Shown piece after piece: positions 45,849 to 55,990 of a stretch of DNA of 64,000 nt. The translations under genes and the position numbers were made by a program. The notes under the pieces are model-generated. The model saw nothing but the letters and a program-made list of their open reading frames with translations, had not been told where the DNA came from and made no database searches. Each line of letters starts with the position of its first letter. Within the stretch, counting starts at the first letter, position 1. Origin of the DNA: Megalonaias nervosa (taxonomy: Eukaryota > Mollusca > Bivalvia > Unionida > Unionidae); NCBI GenBank assembly GCA_016617855.1, contig JAECUM010009709.1, forward strand, positions 22,325-86,324. The letters are read 5' to 3'.

Positions 45849-47457
45849 TCAGCTTTTTATTTTTGCTTGCAGTTGTCTGTGATTTTCTGCCAGTACAGTC
45901 TCAAACTCGGCTGCACTGATTATTTTATCCTCGACTGCCACCAAGTACAGTTTACTGATCGTATTGAGACTACTGTGTGGCTGTATAGAAGCATACTCTT
46001 GTTGTGGTATCTGCTTGTGTTTGTACTTGGGCAGCCAGGGGCAATTGTGAACCAATCCACAAGACTTGCAAAGTTGGTTATGTGATTTGACTTCAATGCC
46101 ACATTTCAGACAAGGTCATGCCACTAATCCCTCACCTAATATTTGTGTGTGTGTGTTCTACAGTAATCATGATGGCATGTTCTGCCACAGGGTTTATATT
46201 TTCCAAGGCAGGTTGCGTTGCAATTTTTGCATTCCAATGCAGTGGAGCTTCCTATTTACAAATGTACAAGAATTTATCTGACAAAAACACTGCTACATTT
46301 TGTCAGCAGCATTCCCACTCGTACTCTCCATGGCCAACACAAAGCTGTAAACCAATCTTTGCCAAATAACTGACCAAGCCTATCACAGAGCAATCAAAGC
46401 CAAGCACCTGCGGTGTCAAGTAAAACATCTTTCAGAAAGGATTCTGCCTCAATAAGCACAAATGAGTCATCATCGAGTAGGACAGCAACAAAAATTCTGT
46501 TGGGTGACTGCCACATGCACCCAATAATGTTGAACCTCCATTAAGAATTTCATCCACTCTGTGCCTGAGGAGAACATCTAAAAATGTTATATATTTGCAC
46601 CACCTCGCTCTTGCAGTGCAGTGATGTGCTCTGTAGAATAAATTGAGTTGGGATGTCACTCTCATATTTATGGTTATGGCCCTGGAGTGTCTGTTTAATT
46701 AGCCAGATTGGAAACATCTTTGTCATTACAGCTGGAGCAGGTATCACAGAAATTATCAAAATTTCAGAATCAGTGGGTGAATTATTAATATCCCTCTTCT
46801 TCTGTGACTCTACTTTTTCACGCAATATATGCTAAAAATTCTTTATTTTTCTTTGCTTGTAAATCTGCCCCAATTTATTCTGTTCCATTTCTAGGACCAA
46901 TCCCATGTTAAGTAATTTATCAATATATTCAGGAAAAGTTTTGTTGTTGTTGTTGTTGTTGTTGTGGGGCTTAACACCATTTTTCAGCACACGATAGGCT
47001 ATACATGGCAGCCAGTATTAATGGTGGAGGAAGAAACCGGGAAATCCCCGGAAAGAACCACCGACCCACGAGAAGCTACTGGCAAGCTTTCTCACATATC
47101 CACATTCACCGAATCCTAGACTCGAACCCACGCAGACAGAGGTGAGATGGCAGTGATCCGTAACGGAGAGCGCTTTAGACCACTCGGCCACTCGGGGCCC
47201 CCGGAAAAGTTTTGGGGAATGTGTATATCATCTGTGCTTCTTTAATGAACCATATGATGAATTCAGTTGATAGTTTTCAGCTTTTCTCCCATACCTTTGA
47301 TAGCCCAGTCTTTTGGAAAACTAATTCCATTTTTAGAAACAGCAATAAACTTGTTCAAAATAGTCTCACAGTCTATTGCTTGAGTATCAGGCATTAGTAT
47401 AAAAAAATGGCCCCCACATGTTTTCAATTTACAACTGCTGTAAAAATCAATACACAT
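45849..47457 (-). pseudogene. Unknown protein of the long-TIR element, broken
   Basis: Frame segments on the minus strand follow each other with frameshifts and stops. Positions 47457-47263 include GHFFILMPDTQAIDCETILN and FPKDWAIKGMGEKL. Next, FPKTF is interrupted by the SINE and continues as PEYIDKLLNMGLVLEMEQNK. Positions 46825-46550 include DSEILIISVIPAPAVMTKMF. Around 46290-46130 there is a cysteine cluster, ECKNCNATCLGK..CGRTCHH. The end (46090-45849) has LKCGIEVKSHNQLCKSCG and VHNCPWLPKYKH, followed by AAEFETVLAENHRQLQAKIK. The two Cys/His clusters suggest zinc-binding, DNA-associated domains. No catalytic motif was identified. By position it would be the transposase, but that is inference. 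Confidence 0.45.
46943..47202 (-). mobile_element. MetaSINE-like tRNA-derived SINE, copy 2
   Basis: Minus-strand head CGAGTGGCCGAGTGGTCTAA, B box GGGTTCGAGTC, the same central domain and (CAA)n tail as 11288-11543. Perfect target duplication GGAAAAGTTTTG at 46932-46943 and 47203-47214. It is inserted inside the coding relic of the long-TIR element. Confidence 0.9.
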
Positions 47458-47872
47458 TCTCTTTATGTATAGTTACAGTTAATAATGTAGGCTTGGTAGG
47501 TAAGCCTAAAGTGTGTGTGTATACATTGATCACTACCACAGACTTGCCTGTCTGAGTATATCACTCATTCTCTCTGCAGGGTTTTAGTTTCCACAATCAC
47601 TGCAGACTAGAGTAGTATGAAAGTGGGGCTGTTTGACCTTCTTCACTACCATATGAGGGCACAGACAGCCATACAAGACAAGATTCTAAACCCCATGACT
47701 GGCTCACTCACATCACATGTGCATTTACACCTCTAACTGCCCCTCAACAAAAAAAGTGATCAAACATCTACGGACTGCATGGGGGATAACTTCTCATAGG
47801 GGTCAGAGGTGAGGATGGGTATCTGGGGATTCATTATTTAGCAAATAAGGCAGAAGTGGCACTTTCATGATA

Positions 47873-48048
47873 CAGTAAAACCTGTCTTGAGAGACCTCTG
47901 CTATGAGAGACCACCTGTTTTGAGAGACCAGGATCTCCATGCACACATTTATTGACTATATAGTCTTATTACCTGCTATGAGAGACCACCTGTTTTGAGA
48001 GACCATTATTTTTTGGCAGAAGAGCTGGTCTTTCAAGACAGGTTCTCC
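47873..48048. mobile_element. pogo/Tigger-like MITE (about 176 bp)
   Basis: Starts CAGTAAAACCTGTCTTGAGA after TA, and ends with the inverted copy TCTTTCAAGACAGGTTCTCC. Internal motif TGCTATGAGAGACCACCTGT occurs twice. The CAGT start and TA flank fit pogo-type ends. Confidence 0.7.
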
Positions 48049-48049
48049 A

Positions 48050-48240
48050 AACAGGCTTTTTCCTTACCCCAAGACACAATACAGAACTAATGTTATTCTG
48101 CAACAACCATTTTTCTTCTTTCAATTGAAGTGACCATCACCTTTGACCTCAAAACCAATACGCTTCTTCTTTACCCCAACTTTACCCCAAGTACAAGTCA
48201 ACCACAACATCTGCTCCAGGTGTACTTGTCCTCTGATTTA
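48050..48240. repeat. Remainder of the interrupted approximately 130-bp repeat
   Basis: ACCATTTTTCTTCTTTCAAT, GACCTCAAAACCAATACGCT, CCCCAAGTACAAGTCAACCA match the family at 25480-26140. A duplicated CTTTACCCCAA lies near 48170. Confidence 0.7.
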
Positions 48241-48951
48241 GTGCAATGAGATAACTCATGAACCAGGATATTGCATGGCTGCAGGTGAAAATCCCATTTA
48301 TTCTTATAAAAGATACAAAAACTACACTCCTGTCTGCTTAACATTTAAAAATCCAGATCAATATTGGTCAATTAAAGCTCAGTATATTGTTCATTTTATC
48401 AATGAAAATAGTGGTTAGTGTGTTTTTGTTTGAAACTGGCATCATGAAGTTTTCAAATTTAAATATAAAACCATGTTTTGTACAATCAGCTGGAATTAAA
48501 ATATTTCCTCAAAAAAATTTAAAAAATGAATTAAAGACTATTTATACCATTTACACAGATGAATGAGATTTTTAAAATGTTGTAACCAAAAAGTTGTATC
48601 CAAATTCATTGCTTATTTTGAAAATGAATATGTACATGTCGATGTCAATGACATGTGGTAAACATTAATATTGGTATCATCACTGTTAGAACTCATTGGT
48701 AATGGTAACAAACTTTCTGAATGTCATATTTTTGTATAAATACATGTTATCATGCAGAAATAAAAAGAGAAACCATCTCTTACCATGTCTACCATCCAAT
48801 GAAAACATTTGCACAAGCATCAGTCAGTAACTCACAAATATCACTTTTATGTGCAAGTGTCTTTGTTAAAAAATTTGGTTGTTTCCTGGTGATCAGTAAT
48901 TTCATAAACAATATCTTCTGGTAAAACTAATTTACATTTCAATTGTTGGTA
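48241..48951. other. GSAP intron, nothing recognised
   Basis: AT-rich, no coherent frame. Confidence 0.5.
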
Positions 48952-49203
48952 TCACAGATGTGACAGAATTAACATATTCCAAGCAGTCAACATCCTTTTT
49001 ACCAGTACAATGAAGGCATCAAAAACCATAGGAAGAGGAACATGAGCAGCAGCAGCAGCATCTCCATTACTGATGATATCTCCATGCTCAATGAAAGCTG
49101 CCTTAACAAAGCAGTTTTCAACACAATCTGTGGAAACATCATGCCATGCATGATAAATCATTGATTGCAGACAATACATTTCACGCAAAAATTTTTGGCT
49201 CAA
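48952..49203 (-). pseudogene. pogo/Tigger-type DDE transposase C-terminal fragment
   Basis: An 83-codon frame contains LREMYCLQSMIYHAWHDVST followed by DCVENCFVKAAF. The pattern L-xx-I/M-xx-AW-xxVS-xTI-NCF-KAGF is the end of the DDE_1 domain in pogo/Tigger/Jerky proteins. The catalytic residues would lie upstream (49204-49600), where the frame is lost. A run of alanines (AAAAA) marks the spacer after the domain. It could belong to the same family as the element at 1-5990, but the two fragments do not overlap and cannot be compared. Confidence 0.55.
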
Positions 49204-49534
49204 GGTTCATGGTACTTTGATATCTATCTATACCTCATATCTTTAAACTTTAACTTTATGCCTAAAGAGACATTTTTGTTTTCTCTCATTGGCAATTTAC
49301 ATCCATTTTCACAACAATCAGAATTCAAAATCAACATGAGAGATTTTCTTCAAGATATACCGAATCAGTCAACATACAGGTATAGAACAACAGCTAAAGG
49401 ATATTTCTAAATTGTTTAGTCAAAAAAGGACAAAGCAAAAACATTACTTTTCGTGCTTTATTTACATTCAACCAGCAATCGGTGATTCTAAAGTATTGAT
49501 TATGAATGAAGAGTGGTTATCATGCCTTTGTTAT

Positions 49535-49536
<2 letters not shown>

Positions 49537-49608
<72 letters not shown>
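49537..49608. repeat. (TAA)n microsatellite
   Basis: About 24 uninterrupted units. The poly-Ile frame across it is an artefact. Confidence 0.95.
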
Positions 49609-49611
<3 letters not shown>

Positions 49612-49629
49612 GACTTAATACAGTGCTTA

Positions 49630-52250
49630 ATCTTTAAAAGCTCTAAGCAGTTTACAGTATTAGTTACCACATTAGAACATATATAAAGACAAGGTTACAA
49701 ATGCAAACACCATGAAATACAGACAAAAGCATGCTAAAAATAATTAAGTTAAGGAAACATTGTTAAATCTTAGCTGTTCCTGCAGTCTAAACATTTTAGT
49801 TTTTAGAGCACTCTTGAATGAGAGTCATCATGTCGTAAGTTCAAGAAATAATTTGTTCCTGAGTGAGGTCTGATAGGTATTCTAGACAGTCAACAAAATG
49901 TAACATCGAGAACAGATCTTGTGGACGATTCTGGAGCAAAAGGGTGGCCAATGGAGGGTTAAAAGGAGGAGTTCTTTGTTCTTTGTACTCTACAGATAAG
50001 CCAAGCCACACTGTGTTTGGAACATTCTAATGTTTCTGTAACAGATAATAAGATGAACTGAATTACAATAGTCTAAATAGACTAAGGAACACACAAGTCT
50101 TTTCATGACATAACAGAAAGAGAACTGAATGGAACTGATGATTCTCAGCTCCAAGTATGCAGCCTTGTGTTCATGACACGTTGGTGTAATAAGCATACTG
50201 TCGAGAGTAACTCCAAGGCTTTATACTGATTGTGTGACTTTATTATTGGTGTTGTCTGAGTTAAAGGATAGGAATGAGAAACTTTACTGATGTGATGATC
50301 ACAATGGCTTCAGTTTTATTGTCATTTACCTGCAGATTGTTACATATTGTCGTGACTTCTGTTACGTATCAGCTCATTTAAAGTAACATAAAGAAAAGAG
50401 TGACTACAACAAGCTTTGTAAATTTTAACAAAAATAATTTTTTTCCCTAGAAAAGACTTACGATTTACGAAGAAGATCCAAAAATTTGTCCTAAAATTGT
50501 GAAAACATAAGTCCTGTGAACAAACAATTCTAAATTGAAGTAGTCTGAATCTCAATTCCGTTCCAAGATGGCGGATGATGACGTCAGACGAAGGTTAAAC
50601 ACAAATGTCCAGAATTTTCACTGTGAATCACAATTTGTATTGTTCAGTTCCAATTTAGAATTAATTTCAGCAAATGTATTTGTCCAAAGCCAGTTGTGTA
50701 GTTCTCCAGGGAAAATAATTATTTAAAAGGTAGATGAAGTACAACTATCCTCAATAACAAAACACATGTTATTCTTCATACCTACGAACGAACAACTCTT
50801 TCCAGCACAAAAGAATACCTTCTTCTTAAAGTATTTAGAAACTCTTTAAGATGTTATGATGTGACTCTCTAAGATGTTAAAATATGACTCTAGACTAGTT
50901 CGCAGCTACCTGAGTATTTTAAAGCAAACTAACACGTCATTTCATGTACACGCATGCGGTCACAGCCAATCATTTATATAGCTACTTCTGACTGTTTACT
51001 TGCAACGACAAAACTGTCATGCAAAAATCGTGCTTACGCGAGTCACATTTACGTTCTAAATAAACACGATGGTTCTAACAAAATATCAGACCCTGCGAAC
51101 ATAATCATCATCACAATAATAATTACATTTAATGATATAAAAATAAAATAAAAAGATTTAGAAAGAATTCAAATTTTAACACTCATGTAATTTAACTACA
51201 AGGTCGTAACAATTCACACTGGAAATACACAAACTGGATGGTAGCATCAACTTCAATTGGCTGACTAGATTTGTATATTTAGGTGTCATCAGTGTATAAA
51301 TGGTGAGAGATTGGATGGCAATCTATGACACTTGTGAGGGGCTGAGTGGAGAGAATGAAGAGAACAGGTCCAAGTGCAAAACCCTGTGGAAGACTAAAAC
51401 ATGGATGAACAGGCCAGAATGTTTGCCATTTATGGATAGAATTTGTATCCTTTCAGCTCCGTATGACTTGAACCATAGTAAGGCTCTATCAGGAACACCA
51501 AGTACATGCTGGAGATGGTGAAGTAATATATCATGGTCTACTGTGTCAAATGCTGAAGATAAGAATCAAGGTGAGTGAGGACTATAATCTTCCCAAAGCA
51601 GAGAGAAGGTCGCTAACTACTATTTTCCAAGGGCAGTTTCTGTATAGTGGGGATTACAATAGGTGGACTGTAAATTGGTAAAATGACTATTTAAACCCAG
51701 ATGTGATATATGCCAGGACTGAACAACTCTTCTTAGAGTTTTGACTTGAATGTATCATTTGACAAAGGGCAGTAGTCTTTTAAATTGTTTGGGTCAAGCT
51801 TTGGTTTCTTCAACAGTGGTTTTACAGTGGTAGTCTTGAAAACTGACAGGAATTTAATAGATGGGAGAAATGTATTAATAACATCAGTTAGTGTAGGCAA
51901 TATTGAATCAAAGCACTCTAGCAGTACAGATGTCAGAATTGGTCAAGTTCATACAACTTTGGTGAGCCTTTCATGAGGATTGTATACATGAAATCTGTTG
52001 AGACAGGCTCAAATGCTGCTAAAAGTTGCCTTTGAAATTCTGTATCTTGACAACTGTGTGGTGCCAATTAGACAAATGAAACTGTGTCATGTTCCTCTCC
52101 AATGGTCTGCATTTTGTCGTTGAAGACATTCGCTAATGGGTCCAGAAAGTCAACTAGAGAGAAGGTTCTTGGACGTAGTATACATTTGAACATTTGTTCC
52201 TTGACATTAGCTTGTTACTAATATCAATGAGCTCTTTGCAGCAGGAACTT
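49630..52250 (-). mobile_element. CR1/L2-like LINE reverse transcriptase relic
   Basis: Minus strand, read in several frames. Around 51550-51400, TMIYYF..HHLQHVLGVPDRALLW is followed by FKSYGAERIQILSINGK, which fits the LINE motif DHxILLxRLxxxFGV..LxWFxSYL..R. Around 50350-50290, LQVNDNKTEAIVI fits the usual LNxxKTE motif. Positions 50196-49990 (TPTCHEHKAAYLELRIISSI..RLVCSLVYLDYCNSV) fit the region after the YADD box, with LVxSRLDYCNSLL. The order is correct once the solo LTR at 50360-51211 is removed. Many frameshifts; no endonuclease was recognised. Confidence 0.75.
50360..51211 (-). repeat. Solo LTR related to the Gmr1-like element
   Basis: Bounded by TGTTACG and CGTAACA, 852 bases. The left end matches the 4516-5434 LTR with substitutions (AAGAAAAGAGTGACTACAAC, CAAGCTTTGTAAATTTTAAC). 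No internal region. Flanks CTTC and ATTC may be a decayed 4-bp duplication. Inserted in the LINE relic. Confidence 0.8.
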
Positions 52251-52331
52251 TCATTGAGCTTAGTACTGAAGTATAATATTTCACTGCAAGAACTATGTTT
52301 GTGACTGTTAAGACTATATGGTCTTAAACAA

Positions 52332-53200
52332 TGTAACTGAAAGAATCAAAACTAACAAGTTTAGTAAAATTCTACAAATAATTTTATTTCTCTAAGTTAC
52401 AAAGTGAAAATTTAAGAGGAATTTACAGTACTGTGAATTAAATCCCAAACAATCATAAATGTTCCATCCCAAGTCCAAAAGTATAGAATATTCTTAATGA
52501 ATTCCAAGCCTTGAATGTGCTGAAGTACCAATCATCTTGAATGAGTTGATGTACCAATAGTCTTCATGTACCACAATGATATAATCCAGAATGTCATTGA
52601 ATGAGTCCTCAATAATCCCAAAGTAGTGTTTAAGTCCAAAACAAAAGTTAATGAGAACTTTGTAATTCCAATGAATAATTTAAATAAATAATTCCAGTCA
52701 ACTTCTATCTGAACACAACTAAAAGTGATTCCGCTGAATGATATTAAAACAGGAATAAATAAATGTTTACTTGGTCTCCTTTATATACAGAGTGTCACCT
52801 GACCCATGACACAACAAAATATCCTGGATGTAGGTCATTTTCAATGGAAAATCCCATAAAATATTGTCCACAAGTTTGATTCCAAAACATTCTTAAATCA
52901 TAATCAGGTCTTAAACTCAAATTCAAGTACACATCTTTAAAAAATGGCACTAGTTAGGTAGGCCATAACTCCAACTTCAATCTGGACAAAGGTCAAGCAT
53001 ACAACATAAATTAAATATATATAACATCTAGCCTCATCAAGAAAAAGAGAGATGTATACAAAAAGCTTTCTTTTACATTTTAGTTAAATATACATATGAC
53101 ATTATAATAATTAAAATGATATCTCAACAATCTCTGATTTTGTTTTTAATTTTGTCAATGAAAGTAAGGTGGTTACTGTAGTATAAGCCTTAATCTAGTT
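52332..53200 (-). repeat. LTR-like block beside the second Gmr1-like copy
   Basis: Its start aligns by eye with the LTR start at 4516: CTAACAAGTTTAGTAAAATT, AATAATTTTATTTCTCTAAG and AATTTACAGTACTGTGAATT correspond to blocks of the intact LTR in the same order. It sits on the 3' side of the pol relic, as a 3' LTR should. The inner end is approximate. Confidence 0.55.
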
Positions 53201-53479
53201 AGCTTTGAAATATCACATGACAGTAAAGTAATCAGATATTCCACACTGGATTAGAACTGATATACACCAACAGCTGGTTTATATTATATATTCACTAGGG
53301 TTTATGTTCCATGGGAAAAATACTTTCAGGGCAGTCTTTACTCTCCTTCCTAACTGTACTGATGTCTATTTAATAAATAGTATAGAATGCCTTCGGCAGT
53401 TATTTTTAATAACAAATAGCATTACAGTTATGATCACTTAATACAATAATCAGAGAAGAAGCTGAAGTTACATACACTT

Positions 53480-55990
53480 CAGAATGTTGCAAAGCCAATA
53501 TCAAAGCCATACACATTGACGATTGTTTAGTTCTTTAGAAAAATAACACACTGGATGATCCACACCATTTTTGTCTTCTTGAATCAAGCTCCACCAACCC
53601 TAAGATCACTTGCATCAACACTGTAGATAATTGACTGAAATTTGGAACTGAATGAACTGATGCACCTTAAATAAGGCCTTTAATTTGTCAAAAGATTTCT
53701 CCAATGAAACTTGGATTTCTTACTCTACAAATTTGTCAGAGGCTTGGCAATTATGGAGAAATTTGAGCAAAATTTTGATAATATCCAGGTGCTTTTAACT
53801 AATAGGGGGCACTGGTAATCCAGCAATAGTCTTGACCTTAACTTCTACTGGTTTAACTAAACCATCTTCAACAATCTATCATAAAATTGTAGCAAAACTA
53901 AATTAATTGTCAGAATTGCAACAATGAATTAATTGATCAATGAATTTCTGAATGGTGTCAAAGTGATCTTTCCAGGTGTCACTGTAGATAATGTAGGCAA
54001 CACAATTATCAAGACCAGATGTTATCATGTTCATTAAACACTAGAATGTTGGCAGAGTTTTCATACCAAATGACATCATTTTATATTGATAAAGCCCATC
54101 TGGAGTTGCATATGCCAAATTTTCGTTTGCTCTTTTCATGAGAGGAATTTGTCAGAATCCTTTCAAAAGGTCAAGCTTTGTGACATGTTTTGCATTTCCA
54201 ATTTTGTCAATACAATCATTGGAAATCAATCCATTTTGGTGACACTGTTGACTTTTCTATAGTCAGTACACATACAGAAAGTATTATCTGGTTTTGGCAC
54301 AAGAACACATGCTGAACTTCAGTTACTTTTACTTGGTACTACGAAATCATTCTCCAGCAAACATAGAATTTCTTTTTTCAAACATTCCTGCTTGAGGGGA
54401 TTCCTCCAGGTGCAGGATCTACAATTTCAATGTCATGGTGGATTTTATTTATTTGTTGGCACATCAGGAAACAAGTGTTAATTTTTAATTATATCTGTTT
54501 TAGTTCACTCTTTTCTTGTGGTTACTGATGTGAAAATTTCTGGTCCAGATTGTTTAATATTATTTTCTGAATTCCAAAGATCAGTTGAACCAAAGTTACT
54601 ACAGTCAGAATGTATTCAATCATTTAGATCCTCACTGTGTAGGACAGGTACAACTAAACTGACTGAATAATTAATTGGTCTATCTTTACCAAAATGCTCC
54701 TTCAACATATTTATATGGCAATTTTGTTTCTGTTTCTGCCTTCCAGGAGTGTACATGATACAAGTAAGTCATTTACTCTCTTTTCACCTGTATATGGATC
54801 ATAAAATTTCATCTGATGATGATTTTGAGGTATAAGCAAGAGAAACAGAACTCTGTCACCAGGCTGAAAACTTCTTTCCTTTCTATTTGTCATACCTTAA
54901 TTTTATTTCTGATTGAGTAGAATGAAAATTAGTTCTTACTACTTCACAAACCTTTTACAACATGATTTTTTATACATGAAATCAGAGACATAGTCAAGAA
55001 GATTAATCTTGGAATTTTCATTTCAAAGAACTTTCTCTTTTAATAACATCAATGGTCTATGGACAATATGTCCAAAACTAGATCAAATGGGCTAAAACCT
55101 AATGATTCTTTAACTGATTCCCCAACAGAAAACAACAGCAAACGAATACCCTCATTCCAAACTTACCCTGTAAGGAAGCAATATGACTGAATCATATTCT
55201 TTAAAGGATGAAACCTTTCTAATGCCCCTTGACTTTCAGAGCTATAGGCAGATAATTTCAAATGTTCGATGCCTAATTCATGCATAAATTGCTGGAAAAT
55301 TTCAGATATAAAATCTGACTCTCAATCTGAGCTGACAGATTTGGGAAGGCCAAAAAGTGGAAAAAGACTTTATCAAAAGCTTTCACTATTGTTTTAATTT
55401 TAATATTCCTCAAAGGAATTGCCTCAAGAAAATTCTGTGGATGCAAACATTATGGTCAACAAGTATTGGTTGCCTGACTTGGTCTTAGGTAAGGGACAGA
55501 CAGTTTACCATTATTCTGCTAAACGGTTCATCAAATGCAGGAATAAGTTGCAGATGAGCCTTAGGTATTTTCTAGTTGGGTTTTCCTACCATTTTACAAG
55601 TGTGACAAGATCCACAGTAGTTACAGTAGTTAGAAATATAACTTTTAAGTTTAAGCCAATAGAAATGATTCATGATCTTGTTATAAGTCTTACTGGCTCT
55701 TAAATGACCAGCCATGGGAGTTCAATGGACTGGACTAAGAATTTCCTGTTGATATGACCTTGGAATGACAACTTGACTGCACTGATTACTCATTACCAGC
55801 AGGTACTTCTGGTGGTCTCCACTTTCTCATAAAGACCCCATTTTTCACAAAATAACTGCTTTCAGTTTCACTAGCAGCCCTCTAAAACAAACAGATCTCA
55901 TGATCTTGTTCCTGTTTGACAATCACTAATGGTCTTTTGTAACCTTGATTAGAATTGAGAGAATGAGCAGTAAGAACGAACAGCGTCTCT
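53480..55990 (-). pseudogene. Second Gmr1-like pol: integrase, then RT, then RNase H region
   Basis: Heavily decayed, readable on the minus strand from right to left. Integrase N-terminus at 55890-55780 (YFVKNGVFMRKWRPPEVPAG); integrase core 55600-54960, with the segment homologous to 1900-2090 of the first copy; GPY/F-type end at 54893-54711 (SFQPGDRVLFLLLIPQNHHQ). The RT opening lies near 54460, and RT motifs at 54370-53930 include LVPKPDN, FCMCTDYRKVNSV at about 54280-54235 and YIIYSD in the YxDD box position. The stretch SKELNN of the RT/RNase H connection lies near 53530. This copy supplies the RT and RNase H missing in the first and shows that they follow integrase. Confidence 0.8.

Larger units (their letters stand above)
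45472..47870 (-). mobile_element. Unclassified DNA transposon with long inverted repeats
   Basis: The left arm (about 45472-45800) and right arm (about 47460-47870) are reverse complements over 330-400 bases, roughly four in five positions by eye. The outer ends read GCATGAAAGTGCCACTT and TCATGAAAGTGCCACTT, and TA lies outside both (45470-45471 reads GT..TA; 47871-47872 is TA). Shared inner blocks include GATACCCATCCTCACCTCT, CCCCCATGCAGTCC, GGTCAAACAGCCCCACTTT and GTGATATACTCAG. The interior (about 1.65 kb) has broken minus-strand coding sequence and a SINE. I do not recognise the superfamily. Confidence 0.75.

Noticed and set aside
45849..46825. Helicase or replicase (Helitron or Polinton) in the long-TIR element
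   Set aside because: No Walker, HUH or polymerase motif could be seen in the fragments.
49412..49618. Poly-isoleucine frame
   Set aside because: Reads through the (TAA)n tract.
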